Below are positions 26,238 to 35,504 of a DNA stretch of 64,000 bases, in pieces. Below the pieces are notes generated by a model, which was given only the letters and a program-made list of their open reading frames with translations, did no database searches and was not told the origin of the DNA. The position numbers and the translations under genes were made by a program. The stretch is from an uncultured Nocardioides sp. (GTDB taxonomy: Bacteria; Actinomycetota; Actinomycetes; Propionibacteriales; Nocardioidaceae): NCBI RefSeq assembly GCF_947488025.1, contig NZ_CANKYS010000007.1, positions 1 through 64,000 of the forward strand, given 5' to 3'. Within the stretch, counting starts at the first letter, position 1. Every line of letters begins with the position of its first letter.

Positions 26238-27821
26238 ATGATCGTGGTTGACGGCCGCACCGACGAGGAGAAGCTGCTGGAGCTCCTCACCGCGGGCGCA
26301 GAAGAGACAGCTCTCGACTTCAAGTCGACGCTGGACTTGAGTGGGCGTGCGTCGAAGGACTCCTTGGAGTTCGCGAAGGACGCGATCTCTCTGGGCAACC
26401 TCCCGGCGGGCGGCTACATCGTCGTTGGAGTCAACGACAAAGGGGCGCCGGCCCACGACCAGGCTGCGATCGCCGTCGATCAGTTCGACTCCGCCGACCT
26501 GAGGCAGAAGGTCGCTAGGTTCGTGGACGCCCCTGTGAACATCATCAGTCAGCACCACGTCGTCGAGGGTCGAGACGTCGTCCTTATCTACGTCGGGCCC
26601 AATCCCGACGGTTTGCCGGTGCCGGTCAGCATCATCGGTCAGTACATGAAGGGTGACGGCAAGTCCGTCACCGTGTTCTCGGAGGGTGAAGTCCTCATCC
26701 GCGAAGGCACCTCGAACGTCCGCCTTCGGTACTCGCATTGGAACCAGCTCCTGGCGCGCTACCGTGAGCGGATCAAGGCGGAGGCGCGCAGAGACGCCGA
26801 CGAGCTCGTTCGTCGCGTCGTCGAAGGTTTTCGAGGTAGTGGGCCGGGCGCTGCGCTCGTCGTCCCTCTAGACCCGGGAATGGATGACCAGACGCTGACG
26901 GAGGCGCTTATTACGCTCTTCGAGTCGGGTTCCACGGTTCGTGTGCAGGAGTTCCTCAACGAGGCTGCAATCCGAGCCGGTGCAGGTGACACGGGTCAGC
27001 GAGACGACCGACTGCGTGCGCTCGACCAGATCGCGGCCATTGCCTGCCAGGCCGTGCTCTACGACCAGCACGACACATTCCGGCTGGCCATCGTTGCGCT
27101 CGAGCGTGCCTACAAAGCACGGCTCCTGTCGCCAAGTCGCGTCGGCAATTTGGGCGGCGACCGCGACCGTGCCCAGCACTACCTCGACGTCTTCATCCGA
27201 GGCCTGGGTATCGGATCGCTCGCGGTGCGCCGCGGCTCATGGGACCTGCTGCCTGACCTCGCGAACCGAGCGATCGATGAAGGCGGTTACGTGTGGACTT
27301 CCTGGTTCCGGCATGCCTTGACCATGGCCTCACGTGCGAACCTGCTCAACGGCCCTCAAGGACAGGACAGAGGCGGACAGGCAATCTCCCTCGCGCGCGC
27401 TCTCGTGTCCGGCGCGCCTCACCTGCGGCCGGACTACCCGGCTGGCACTGACCTCCCTCGCGAAGAGGAGTTGACCCATGACGACTGGCTGCTGAACTCG
27501 TTGTGCGAGTTCGACCTGTGGTGGTGCATCTTGGCTGTCGCAGCGCGCAAGGGCGACGACAGCATGTCGGCGGCCTTCTACCCCAGTTGTTCCGCGTTCC
27601 ACCAGTGGCGCTCCCACCCAACGCTCAGGCATATTGCGACGGAGTCCCATGTTCGAGCAGTCGCATTCCCCGACGCGAGTGACCAGGTGATCGCCAACTC
27701 GATGGTCACGGTCCTCGATGTGGCGATACGTCAGTCGCACCTCTACGGCGGATGGTGGGACGGCATTGGAGCCGACGCAGAGGTCGCTGCATTCGTGCGA
27801 CAGCACGCGTCCGAACAGTGA
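26238..27821 (+). CDS. Schlafen-type AlbA_2 domain protein
   Basis: About 528 residues. The N-terminal 150 residues carry the AlbA_2 (Schlafen-like) pattern: ETALDFKSTLDLSG, then KDAISLGNLPAGGYIVVGV. The remaining 370 residues are helical, without a recognised domain and without the HTH seen in many AlbA_2 regulators. AlbA_2 proteins are putative nucleic-acid-binding factors or nucleases, and several are linked to phage defence. The ATG at 26238 is favoured by AGGGGG seven bases upstream; ATG 26232 is equally in frame. The HNH gene follows after 52 bases on the same strand, so the two form a likely operon. Confidence 0.65.
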   Translation: MIVVDGRTDEEKLLELLTAGAEETALDFKSTLDLSGRASKDSLEFAKDAISLGNLPAGGYIVVGVNDKGAPAHDQAAIAVDQFDSADLRQKVARFVDAPVNIISQHHVVEGRDVVLIYVGPNPDGLPVPVSIIGQYMKGDGKSVTVFSEGEVLIREGTSNVRLRYSHWNQLLARYRERIKAEARRDADELVRRVVEGFRGSGPGAALVVPLDPGMDDQTLTEALITLFESGSTVRVQEFLNEAAIRAGAGDTGQRDDRLRALDQIAAIACQAVLYDQHDTFRLAIVALERAYKARLLSPSRVGNLGGDRDRAQHYLDVFIRGLGIGSLAVRRGSWDLLPDLANRAIDEGGYVWTSWFRHALTMASRANLLNGPQGQDRGGQAISLARALVSGAPHLRPDYPAGTDLPREEELTHDDWLLNSLCEFDLWWCILAVAARKGDDSMSAAFYPSCSAFHQWRSHPTLRHIATESHVRAVAFPDASDQVIANSMVTVLDVAIRQSHLYGGWWDGIGADAEVAAFVRQHASEQ

Positions 27822-27873
27822 CTTCCGGGGCGAAGCGCAACGCAGCAGTGCCCGCGCGTGAGGAGGTAACGCC

Positions 27874-28680
27874 TTGACCAGCAATAGGACGACGACGCCG
27901 CCCGATGACGCCTGCCTTCTGTGCGGCACCAGCGAGGGCCTGACCGTCGAGCACATCATCCCGCAGACCCTGTGGAAGAGGTTCGGTATCGACCCCGACC
28001 GCGACGACCTCGCGCAGTATCGAACTGTGCTGTGCAACCGGCACAACCAGGCCACGAGCGCGCTTCACGGTCGCGCAGAGGTCATGGATCTCATCGAGCA
28101 CGGAGAGCCGAGAGACCCGAAGACCCTGGTTCTGCTGGCGGACTGGGCCGTCTGGGTCACGCTGCTGCTCGGGCTAGCACGGGGCTCGGGTGTGCTCGGC
28201 GCCTCGGCGTCCAGGGCCCTCCTGCTCGAGCGCTTTGACGGCGTGCGCGGAGGTGGTCCGAAAGGGGTGCGGGTCTACGCCGCCCTGGTGTCCGAGTACG
28301 TCGAGGCGTCAGGGGAGGCCAGATCGCAGTTTGCTCTCGCACTCGTGGGGGACTCGCGAGTTGTCCTCGATCCCGCTGGGGAGCCTGTCGGTCTCTCGTT
28401 CCGGTTGGGCCCGGTAAACGCCTCGGAGGCGATCGGCCTCGGCAAGGTCGCGTTGCTGGTTGTCGGCAGGACCCACAGCTCAGGACCTGATCACCTAAAA
28501 CGTCTCGATGCGGCGGCCGCCGACGTCGGCCTGTCACGCATCTGGCCGCCGGACAGCTCGGTTCCCGAGCTCGTCGAACAGCAGGTCAGCATCACCGACG
28601 TCAGCCGGCTATTCACCGTGATGCCGTTCAGCTCGGACATGTCACTGATGCCGCCTGGCATTCGCGCTCTCGGTGGCTAG
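27874..28680 (+). CDS. HNH-endonuclease-like protein
   Basis: 268 residues with an N-terminal zinc-supported HNH pattern: CLLCG (residues 14-18), VEHIIPQ (about 25-31) and LCNRHN (about 53-58). The remainder is unrecognised. The start is a rare TTG at 27874, decided by an excellent AGGAGGT ribosome-binding site 6-7 bases upstream and the absence of a nearer ATG or GTG. It follows the AlbA_2 gene closely, so the pair may act together, the AlbA_2 protein as sensor or RNA/DNA binder and this one as nuclease. That division of labour is inference. Confidence 0.65.
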   Translation: MTSNRTTTPPDDACLLCGTSEGLTVEHIIPQTLWKRFGIDPDRDDLAQYRTVLCNRHNQATSALHGRAEVMDLIEHGEPRDPKTLVLLADWAVWVTLLLGLARGSGVLGASASRALLLERFDGVRGGGPKGVRVYAALVSEYVEASGEARSQFALALVGDSRVVLDPAGEPVGLSFRLGPVNASEAIGLGKVALLVVGRTHSSGPDHLKRLDAAAADVGLSRIWPPDSSVPELVEQQVSITDVSRLFTVMPFSSDMSLMPPGIRALGG

Positions 28681-28836
28681 CCGCGCGGGTTCCGGACAAG
28701 TTGAACTGGTGGGGCGGCTTGGAGTGGTCTCCAAGCGCAAGCACGGGCAGTACGGCGACGGGCTACCCGTCATCGGGGGTCAATCACCTCGGCAAGTAGG
28801 CGGACAGGCACCGTTGAGAAGCTCCGAGGTCAGTCT

Positions 28837-28884
28837 TCTCGGGCCCGCACACCTCAGACAGTCAAGCCCGGTGCCACAGGTACG
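28837..28884. repeat. Diverged direct repeat, copy 1
   Basis: A 48-base segment beginning TCTCGGGCCCGCACACC and ending CCACAGGTACG recurs in diverged form at 29836-29885, just upstream of the recombinase-like gene. The rest of the 28681-28993 interval holds no supported gene. An attachment-site role is possible but untested. Confidence 0.4.
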
Positions 28885-28993
28885 TTGCGCACAGCGCTTT
28901 CAGGTCGTCCCAGCACGCAGCCAGCACGCTTTAGAGGGTGACGCGTCGAGCACGGCTCGACTCGCGATGGAGTCGACGTGGCACAGAGGAAGT

Positions 28994-29176
28994 ATGAACT
29001 ACAAACTGTGCGCCAGCTGCGCGACCAACGAACTCCAGGCGGAACTCGAGGTGCTGCGACGGCTCGGACTGGTCGTTCGCCTGAAAGAGCGTCGCGCGGA
29101 CGGCTCTGCCATCTACGTTCCAATCCAGCACGTCTACGGTCGTCCCATCGACGAAATCCCAAACGACGACGCGTGA
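28994..29176 (+). CDS. Small protein, copy 1 of a two-member family
   Basis: A 60-residue protein with a helix-turn-helix-sized core, closely similar to the product at 38057-38290. Shared segments include LVVRL-ERR, a Y-V-x4-HV-GRP and ID/VD. It starts at ATG 28994 after AGAGGAAGT, and both copies are preceded by the same GTGGCACAG context. The repeated core, size and placement beside recombinase-like and HTH genes suggest a small regulator (wing-like hairpin after a helix) or antitoxin. No partner gene is immediately adjacent. Homology between the copies is clear by eye; function is unknown. Confidence 0.6.
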   Translation: MNYKLCASCATNELQAELEVLRRLGLVVRLKERRADGSAIYVPIQHVYGRPIDEIPNDDA

Positions 29177-29570
29177 ACCCCGGTCCGGAGTAGGAGTGGA
29201 CTACGCGACTGTCGCCAGGCGTGGAGCTCTCCCGACCTTCCTTGACCTCAGGATCTGCCGTGGCCCTTGCGGTGAATAGGGGCTCCGCCGGCGTCGTCCG
29301 TGCCGGGCAAGACTTGTGTCGGCTCCCCGGCGTCACGGACACGGAGAGGTTCGCTCACGGCAGGGCAGCTCGCGGGCTAGAAATGCTGCGACGACCCGAT
29401 CGTGTCGCCTGACACACCAAGTGTGCGTCAGGCCCCTTCAGGAGTTCACGCTGCTGGCCTCACCGTTACCAGCTGCGACTCGGCCCAAGACTGCGCTCGT
29501 GGGACAGCCGGTTCGACGGCTCACCGCATCGCTTGGCCACCTGAGTGAAGCCACGCGGCACAGAACCACC
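29177..29570. other. Gene-free interval of 394 bases
   Basis: No convincing gene. A short imperfect hairpin (CCTGAC at 29408-29413 with GTCAGG at 29427-29432, around an ACAC/GTGTG stem) could terminate transcription coming from the small gene upstream. Confidence 0.35.
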
Positions 29571-29720
29571 ATGACCGCGAACAGAAGAACCCGCACGTCC
29601 AGCTACCCCGACGACGGGAGCAGCGGCGACACGAACCGCGACGCCCCGGTGCTTCGCATCGACTGGGACGCCCAAGGCGACCCAGAGCACATCGTTCTCG
29701 ACTTCGAATCGGGCGAGTAG
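29571..29720 (+). CDS. Possible 49-residue acidic small protein
   Basis: An ATG-started frame with high GC at third positions encodes a Thr/Ser-rich N-terminus and an acidic C-terminus (VLRIDWDAQGDPEHIVLDF). It has no recognised domain and no clear ribosome-binding site. It lies 230 bases upstream of the recombinase-like gene on the same strand and may belong to the same element. Confidence 0.4.
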   Translation: MTANRRTRTSSYPDDGSSGDTNRDAPVLRIDWDAQGDPEHIVLDFESGE

Positions 29721-29835
29721 ACGAAATCCAGATGCACCTCACAGCAACACGGGGTCGGGCTGCCCCGTCATCCGGAGTGACGGGCTCCTGCGAGGGCGAG
29801 GAATCGCGTTCGTCGATCGGGCCCGGGATCAGGTT

Positions 29836-29885
29836 TCTCGAGCCCCGCACACCGTCAAAAGGTCAGGCCAAGTGTCACAAGTACG
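29836..29885. repeat. Diverged direct repeat, copy 2
   Basis: The second copy of the segment at 28837-28884 (TCTCGAGCCCCGCACACC at the left, GTGTCACAAGTACG at the right). It lies about 65 bases upstream of the GTG start of the long recombinase-like gene, a usual position for an attachment site of serine recombinases. It could equally be a promoter-region repeat. Confidence 0.4.
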
Positions 29886-29947
29886 CCGTCGGATGCGCGG
29901 CCTCTTGTGTCGTCTCGGCACCAGGTTGAAGCGTTAGGATTCATAAA

Positions 29948-32941
29948 GTGTCACGATCCATCTACCTTCCGGTGGAGCTTTCAGTGAGCGGCTACGTCCG
30001 CACAGACACGACTGGGACGATCAAGTGGCTTCCCGGTCACGACAAGGACCTCCACGACATGGTGGAGGTTCAGAGGCGGCCATTCCTTGTGGGCGGTCGC
30101 TCAAGCACCTCGTCGGGCCGGTCTGGTTACCGGAGCGCTGCGACGGACACCCATGAGGCTGCGGAGCGCCTCGCCGACGTGACGGGGATGGAGATCCGTC
30201 ACCTGCTTCCGTCGATCGATGACCTGGCACACCTGCTTCGAACGCAGGCTCGTTCCCAGGTGCACACCACGCCGGACGGCCTCCAGTTCGTGAACAGGTT
30301 CATCCTCGTCGAGCTGGGCGACAGCGGAATCGTGTTGACCATCTCGACGGGCACCGGTGCGATGGTCTCTGAAGAGTTGGAGCAGCCGCACACTGCTGCG
30401 CTGGAACGGTATGCACGCGAGATCTCGCCGGTGATCGCTGGGATGTTCTTCAAGCGCACGGATCGCTACTGCCGCACGAAGCACGGCCACGTGAAGTTGT
30501 ACGACCGGCTCGACCACATGAACGGCATCCATGGGATGTGGGCCGGGGACGGTCACATCGGCCGCTGGGACTTCGACCAGCCGCACACGTCGATGATGCT
30601 GGCAATGATGGCGTCTTTCGGTGCGACGGAGGCGACGGTGATGCGTCGTAAGACGTCGATGTCTCAGATGCGGCTGACGGGGGACCGGATGGAGGACGGG
30701 CGGGTGCTGATGGCTATCCCGCAGGCGGCACCTGTAGGGACGATGCGCTTCCGGGAGATCGCGACCAACAAGGCGTTCATGGCGATCGACACGCCGTCGA
30801 ACTACCCGCCTGCCGACCAGGTGGTGGGCCTGCCCCAGGTAGTGGACCGGGCGGGCCAGCGGGCCGACCAGGTGGCCCTCGTGCGCGCCGTGCTGTCTCG
30901 GTGGGGCGTGGACGGCACCGATCCCATCGACATGTTCGTCGAGCTCGCTGAGGCGGGTATGAGCTCCGAGATGATCAGGCGGCGGTACGGCCCGGCGGCC
31001 ACCTACAACTCCGAGCTGGTCGAGTACGGCTCGGCACTGAGCATGCGTGCGAGCAACTGGGCCCGCATCATGAGGTCGAACCTGTCGTTCTATGAGACGG
31101 GCGTCTTGTCGGTTCGGCTGGGGGAACAGTCGAAGGACATCAGCGACTGCTTTCCTCTTGATGGCCCGTGGGCACGCCCGGAGGACTTCGCGCGGATCCG
31201 CGCCTATGAGGCGCAGCGTGCCGCGAGGCTGGGACGCATTCGTCCGAGTCGGTGGGCGAGGTCTGGCTGGCAGGGACTCGAGGTGACCTTCGGTGGGGTC
31301 GCGGCGCAACTGCAGGGCCGCGACCGCAAGGGCACATCGATGCGCGTGCGAGGCCGCGGTGTCGACTGGGGCATCGAGCGCGAGGACCGGACCGCGCTGG
31401 AACGCAACTACTTCGTTGCCGAGGAAGCGCTGAACGGTTCGATCGTGGAGGCGCTGCGGCAAGCTGACGGCAACGTGCTGTCCAGCTTCTCCATGGAGCA
31501 CGCCTCCCGGCGATCAACCGCGGCGCAGGAGCGGCGGGACCAGATCTCCACCAGGCAGGCCGCGTTGGCGGCCCAGCGGACGAAGATGGTTGACCGGATG
31601 CTCGATGACTCCTGCTCCCAGGCGCTGCTCGATGAGATCAAGAAGCGCGACGCGGTCCTCGCGAGTGAGGAGTCAGCGCTGGCGGTCGAACTGCGCGCGC
31701 TCGAGGTGGAGCTCGTTCTCGCACGCCAGCACGTCGGGGCCGACTCCTCGGACCTGGACAAGATCGTCGCCTTCCTGCGCGGTGAGTACCAGGTGGGCGT
31801 CCGCGACGCCCTCCACCGAGCCGTACGCAACCTCGCCTTCGAGGCCGAAGACGAGCGCCGCAATGCCCCGGTCGCCTGGTCCGGCGAGCTGGTGATCGAC
31901 GATGAGCGCCTCGAGCGGGGGCTGTGGCGCGTGCCGTTCAGCGGACGCTTCGACCCGAACGAGGGGTACGCCAGCAACGGACTGGTCGGCCTGATGCGGC
32001 TGTTGCGGGCCGGTGAGGTGATGCGGTTCGCCGGCGGCAGGCTTGCTCAGGCGCAGCGTGACCTGGCAGCGCTCGCCGGGGTTCCGCAGAAGCGCCTGAA
32101 GTGTCTGGCGGCGAACGAACCCGAACTGGTGCGACTGTGGTCGGCGATCGAGTTTCCGGAGCCCGTGCCGGGGGAGGAGGCGGCCGATGTCGTCACCGTC
32201 GACGACCTGCTCGCCGACAGCGACCTCGTCGACGGGTTCGGTGGGCTCGAGGCGACGCGAAAACTGGTCGAGCGCATGCGAGCTCTCGTCGCGGATGACG
32301 GCGGTTGGCTGCGACCCACGGGCAGCAGCGCCACCGTCGCGACGATCCGAAACGCCGCGATCCTCGCGGGAGAGCTGCCGCGGGTCCGCCCGTCGAGTCA
32401 TGCGAACACGACTGCCGTGAAGGGTCTCTACTCTGCCTCGGAAAAGTCTGGACAGATCCACCGCTGGACCTTCTCGTGGGGCCAGTGGCCGGCCATCGTG
32501 CCGTGCGCGTTCTGTGGCGGCATCTGGTGCGTCCCGACCCGCATCCGCGAGGTCGCGGGCTACCTGTGTTTGGACAAGTCGTGCCGCCGCGACGAGTCCG
32601 GCGTCACCTGGCCGTCGCAGTACGACCAGTACCTGTCCGGCGTCGAACTGCTCCTCGAAGCCGGCGTCGCGCTTGCGCTTCCGGACGACTTCAACCCGAC
32701 TCCGCGAGGCCTCAACAACAGGGGTGTACGCGCCATCGACCTGCTGGGTCGGCGACGCTCCATCGCGGACCTGTCCGAGGAGGAGCGCGAGGACCTTGTG
32801 CGCTCCTACGAGTGCGGAGAGATGGTCAAGGAGCTGTTCGACCGACTGGGCATCGCCACCCACGTCGCGTACGAGTACCTCGACCAGCGTGGCGTGACGC
32901 GTCGGTCTCCCGGTCGACGCCGTTCCTCCGGATCTTCGTAG
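29948..32941 (+). CDS. Long serine-recombinase-like protein (degenerate catalytic start)
   Basis: 997 residues, far longer than usual large serine recombinases. Residues about 110-235 resemble the second half of a resolvase domain, with DRYCR at 172-176 matching the DRLxR box and WAGDG near 198-202. A recombinase-like middle (about 330-420), a coiled coil (about 525-595), and a zinc-ribbon-like C-A-F-C...C...C (about 862-890) with a C-terminal HTH follow. The usual N-terminal YxRxS is not seen: the best match is GYVRTDTTG, with no serine at the nucleophile position. The GTG start follows TAGGAT by 7 bases and is probably leaderless. A shorter homologue of its N-terminal domain is encoded next. 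Confidence 0.6.
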   Translation: MSRSIYLPVELSVSGYVRTDTTGTIKWLPGHDKDLHDMVEVQRRPFLVGGRSSTSSGRSGYRSAATDTHEAAERLADVTGMEIRHLLPSIDDLAHLLRTQARSQVHTTPDGLQFVNRFILVELGDSGIVLTISTGTGAMVSEELEQPHTAALERYAREISPVIAGMFFKRTDRYCRTKHGHVKLYDRLDHMNGIHGMWAGDGHIGRWDFDQPHTSMMLAMMASFGATEATVMRRKTSMSQMRLTGDRMEDGRVLMAIPQAAPVGTMRFREIATNKAFMAIDTPSNYPPADQVVGLPQVVDRAGQRADQVALVRAVLSRWGVDGTDPIDMFVELAEAGMSSEMIRRRYGPAATYNSELVEYGSALSMRASNWARIMRSNLSFYETGVLSVRLGEQSKDISDCFPLDGPWARPEDFARIRAYEAQRAARLGRIRPSRWARSGWQGLEVTFGGVAAQLQGRDRKGTSMRVRGRGVDWGIEREDRTALERNYFVAEEALNGSIVEALRQADGNVLSSFSMEHASRRSTAAQERRDQISTRQAALAAQRTKMVDRMLDDSCSQALLDEIKKRDAVLASEESALAVELRALEVELVLARQHVGADSSDLDKIVAFLRGEYQVGVRDALHRAVRNLAFEAEDERRNAPVAWSGELVIDDERLERGLWRVPFSGRFDPNEGYASNGLVGLMRLLRAGEVMRFAGGRLAQAQRDLAALAGVPQKRLKCLAANEPELVRLWSAIEFPEPVPGEEAADVVTVDDLLADSDLVDGFGGLEATRKLVERMRALVADDGGWLRPTGSSATVATIRNAAILAGELPRVRPSSHANTTAVKGLYSASEKSGQIHRWTFSWGQWPAIVPCAFCGGIWCVPTRIREVAGYLCLDKSCRRDESGVTWPSQYDQYLSGVELLLEAGVALALPDDFNPTPRGLNNRGVRAIDLLGRRRSIADLSEEEREDLVRSYECGEMVKELFDRLGIATHVAYEYLDQRGVTRRSPGRRRSSGSS

Positions 32942-33132
32942 CGCGCAACTGGCAGCGCCAAGTCCCGCTTGCGCCACTCGGACTCGCTGCAAGTCTGCTC
33001 AGCCGGGGTCTGGGGTGCGCCAACCGGCGCATTCCGCACACATCGCGGTGGTACGCCCCGATCCACTCCTACCCACCACCCCTCCAAGTCCGTTGCGCAC
33101 CCGCCGCGACGCAGCCGCTCGAAGGAGCACTC

Positions 33133-33906
33133 ATGACCAGCACACCCACCCCGACTCCCAACTCAACTCCCAGTCAGTCGACCCAGTCGTCCGGCCGGTC
33201 CCCCAGGCAGTCAGCCCGCTCGCCTCACGCGACGGTCATCACGGCACAGCCTCGCGGTGCCGCGGCCTGGGCCGCTGAGCCGGACTCCGACCTGCGTCGA
33301 CTCGTCGTCCGGCAGAGGCGGCCGCTCATCGTGCTCGGCCGGAGCGCATCCGGTCCGTTGAACGCGGCAAGGGACGCCCACCGGGCGGTCACGTCGCTGA
33401 CCAGGATTGCTGGTGTCGACGCCTCGACAGTCCTCCCAACAGATCGCGACCTGGCCGACATGCTGCTCGCACACGGACGTGGGGCAACGGCCGCCGGCTC
33501 GGCGACGTTTACGGGCCGTTTCCTGCTGATCGACCTCGTCGGCAGCGGGATAGTGGTGTGCCTGTCCGAAGGTCCCGCCGACGGCATGCCATCTGACGTA
33601 CCGACCAAGCGTCTTCCGACTCACGCCGACCTGCTCACCCGAATCGTTCGGCGTACCGGGCCCGCGGGCGTGTTCGCCACCCGCCCAGACCGCTTCTCAC
33701 GCTCGCCGCACGGGATCACGCCGCTGTACAACGAGCTCGGCCGCCTTCACCGCGCCGGCGGAGCGTGGGCCGGGGATGGGATCACGGGCCGCTGGGGGCT
33801 CGATGATCCCATCGCGCCGCACCTGCTCGCGCTGTACGTCGCTGAACGCGCCTTCGAGGCCCGGCGGAACGCCGTCCACAGGGCTGCTAGGCGGGGCGAC
33901 CGATGA
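33133..33906 (+). CDS. Short recombinase-like partner (N-terminal domain only)
   Basis: 257 residues with a Pro/Ser/Thr-rich head (1-35), then a domain homologous to residues about 44-235 of the long protein upstream. RRPLIVLGR matches RRPFLVGGR, DRFSR (186-190) matches DRYCR, and WAGDGITGRW (212-221) matches WAGDGHIGRW. It ends after this domain, lacking the coiled coil and zinc ribbon. The start at 33133 has a GAAGGAG site. The next small gene overlaps its stop (ATGA at 33903-33906). It is probably a subunit that dimerises with the long protein. Neither protein shows a clear serine nucleophile, so recombinase activity is unproven. Confidence 0.6.
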   Translation: MTSTPTPTPNSTPSQSTQSSGRSPRQSARSPHATVITAQPRGAAAWAAEPDSDLRRLVVRQRRPLIVLGRSASGPLNAARDAHRAVTSLTRIAGVDASTVLPTDRDLADMLLAHGRGATAAGSATFTGRFLLIDLVGSGIVVCLSEGPADGMPSDVPTKRLPTHADLLTRIVRRTGPAGVFATRPDRFSRSPHGITPLYNELGRLHRAGGAWAGDGITGRWGLDDPIAPHLLALYVAERAFEARRNAVHRAARRGDR

Positions 33907-34115
33907 ACATGCCGCCCGTGACGCTGCCGCGAGAGGCCGCACTGCTCAACCCGCACCTCGCCTACGTCCGCAAAGACTCCGCGCTGAAGCAGGCCGCTAC
34001 GTGGAACCGCGTGCTGGCCGACAACTCAACCTTGGGGCCCGGCAGTGGGTTCGTCGTGGGGGTGGGGGAACGGTGCAACGGGCGATACCCGCTGGTCTGG
34101 GCGAGCGTGACGTAG
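33903..34115 (+). CDS. Small protein coupled to the recombinase-like pair
   Basis: A 70-residue protein translated from an ATG overlapping the stop of the preceding gene. Its composition is ordinary (a helical N-terminal half, a Gly-rich C-terminal half) with no recognised domain. The overlap makes it the third member of the recombinase-like operon and hints at a role in the same complex, such as a directionality factor. Confidence 0.5.
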   Translation: MNMPPVTLPREAALLNPHLAYVRKDSALKQAATWNRVLADNSTLGPGSGFVVGVGERCNGRYPLVWASVT

Positions 34116-34178
34116 CGCTTGCCTCGAGCGGTGGCCCGCCGCTTCGGTTTCGTCTCGACCCCGTGTCGGAACGTGCCG

Positions 34179-35285
34179 TCATGAAGGGGGCTCGGTTGTC
34201 GACTCGGTGGGCTCGGCCGGCTCGGCCGGCTCGGTCGGCACCGGCAGTTGCACCGGATCAGCAGCGACGACGGTGCCGTTGCCGGAGGACACAACGAAAC
34301 GAGCCGCCGTGGCACAGTCCTCGCTCGGCACAAGAACGACCTCTACCCCGCTACTGCTGGATGCAAGTGCCATGACCGGTACGCCTTCCGCCTTGGATGT
34401 CGCGGCGCAGTCCTCGCCGAGAAGTGAGGCGTGTCTGTCCACTCCGTCCTGCGTGAGCCGCAGTTCGGCGTAGACGGGGACGGCGTCCAGAGCACTGTCA
34501 GCGGAGGGCTCTGGGTCCGGAGGATTGGCTGCCCAAGCGAAGGTCACGAAGGCAGCGGCCGCGACGAGGGCGGCCACAAAGACGCCTTTACGCATCTGGG
34601 CGAAGGCCGCCCGGAGGTCAAGGTAAGTGGCGAGTTGAACGACGTGTACGACGGTGGGACGAAGCTTCTTCGCTCTAGCCGCAGCAGCGTCGACCTCCGC
34701 CTGACTTGCCGCGATCTTCTTCTTGAGCGCTTCGACCTCCGAGGACTTTGTCGCCAGACCAAGGTCGAGTTGTGCCTGTTCAACCGCCTTCGTGGCATCG
34801 ATCTCATCGGTGCGCGCGGTGTCGTAATCGGCTAGCAGTTCTGTCACGGACTCACGGCCGGCTCGCAGGCCGGGGTCGCTGGCAGCGAGCTTGACCAGTT
34901 CGGACTTGCCGTCACGGGCCTGCTTCGCGGCAAGTGCGAGGCCGCCCAGCGCGGGTAGTTGTATGACGGTAAGTCGGTACACGGCAAACGCTACGGCCGC
35001 TACCGCGACTACAGCGGCGCCGATGGCAAGACCAAAGCGGACCGGTTCGTCCTCGGGCGACATCGTGCCGATGTCCGACAGCTGCGAACCGGCCAGCATG
35101 ACTGTGGCAATTGCCGCGAGAGCTCCTGCCAGCCAAGTCGCGGTCGTGCGTATCTTTTCTGCGCCCGGCTGGTAGGGGTTCGGCGGGTCTGCAGACGGTG
35201 AGTCTTTATCGGCGACGACTGGTTTGGCCTTGCCGGGCTTGACCAAGGCGACCGCGCGACGGGCCACCGCAATGATGCCGCTCAC
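34179..35285 (-). CDS. Three-helix membrane protein with coiled coil
   Basis: 368 residues: transmembrane segments near residues 49-67 (TWLAGALAAIATVMLAGSQL) and 83-104, a long charged coiled coil (about 150-215, heptad-like Ala/Glu/Lys), a third membrane helix near 235-252, then a 110-residue extracytoplasmic tail with a Pro/Glu/Thr-rich end. No known domain. The GTG start at 35285 has an AGGAG site eight bases upstream. A 67-residue gene ends 15 bases upstream on the same strand, so they are probably one operon. It may be a membrane-anchored effector or sensor of the defence island, but that is only contextual. Confidence 0.6.
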   Translation of the reverse strand: MSGIIAVARRAVALVKPGKAKPVVADKDSPSADPPNPYQPGAEKIRTTATWLAGALAAIATVMLAGSQLSDIGTMSPEDEPVRFGLAIGAAVVAVAAVAFAVYRLTVIQLPALGGLALAAKQARDGKSELVKLAASDPGLRAGRESVTELLADYDTARTDEIDATKAVEQAQLDLGLATKSSEVEALKKKIAASQAEVDAAAARAKKLRPTVVHVVQLATYLDLRAAFAQMRKGVFVAALVAAAAFVTFAWAANPPDPEPSADSALDAVPVYAELRLTQDGVDRHASLLGEDCAATSKAEGVPVMALASSSSGVEVVLVPSEDCATAARFVVSSGNGTVVAADPVQLPVPTEPAEPAEPTESTTEPPS

Positions 35286-35300
35286 CCGACGACTCCTGCC

Positions 35301-35504
35301 CTAGTCCTCAGGCCGGAACCGCAGGAGCAGGTCGTTCTCGTCGCAGAAGTCACTGACCTGTTGCAGGACCTCCGGATGGACTGGTCCTCTTGTCAGCACC
35401 TCAAGCGTGCGGGCCGCGCGCGCGTCGTCAACGAGCCGTGCCAACGCATCATTCTCGTCCTTTTCGCCGGTCAAAGTAATGACGATGATGGGTCCGTCGA
35501 TCAT
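35301..35504 (-). CDS. 67-residue small protein in an operon with the coiled-coil membrane protein
   Basis: A compact alpha/beta-type protein (IIVITLTGEKDENDALARLV, then a helical middle and LLLRFRPED at the end). It has no known domain. The ATG at 35504 follows a GGGGG site, and the stop is 15 bases before the membrane protein's start. Confidence 0.55.
   Translation of the reverse strand: MIDGPIIVITLTGEKDENDALARLVDDARAARTLEVLTRGPVHPEVLQQVSDFCDENDLLLRFRPED

Noticed and set aside
30101..31501. 466-residue open frame antisense to the long recombinase-like gene
   Set aside because: Rich in His/Arg/Pro with no domain pattern. The plus-strand frame has homology to the following gene.
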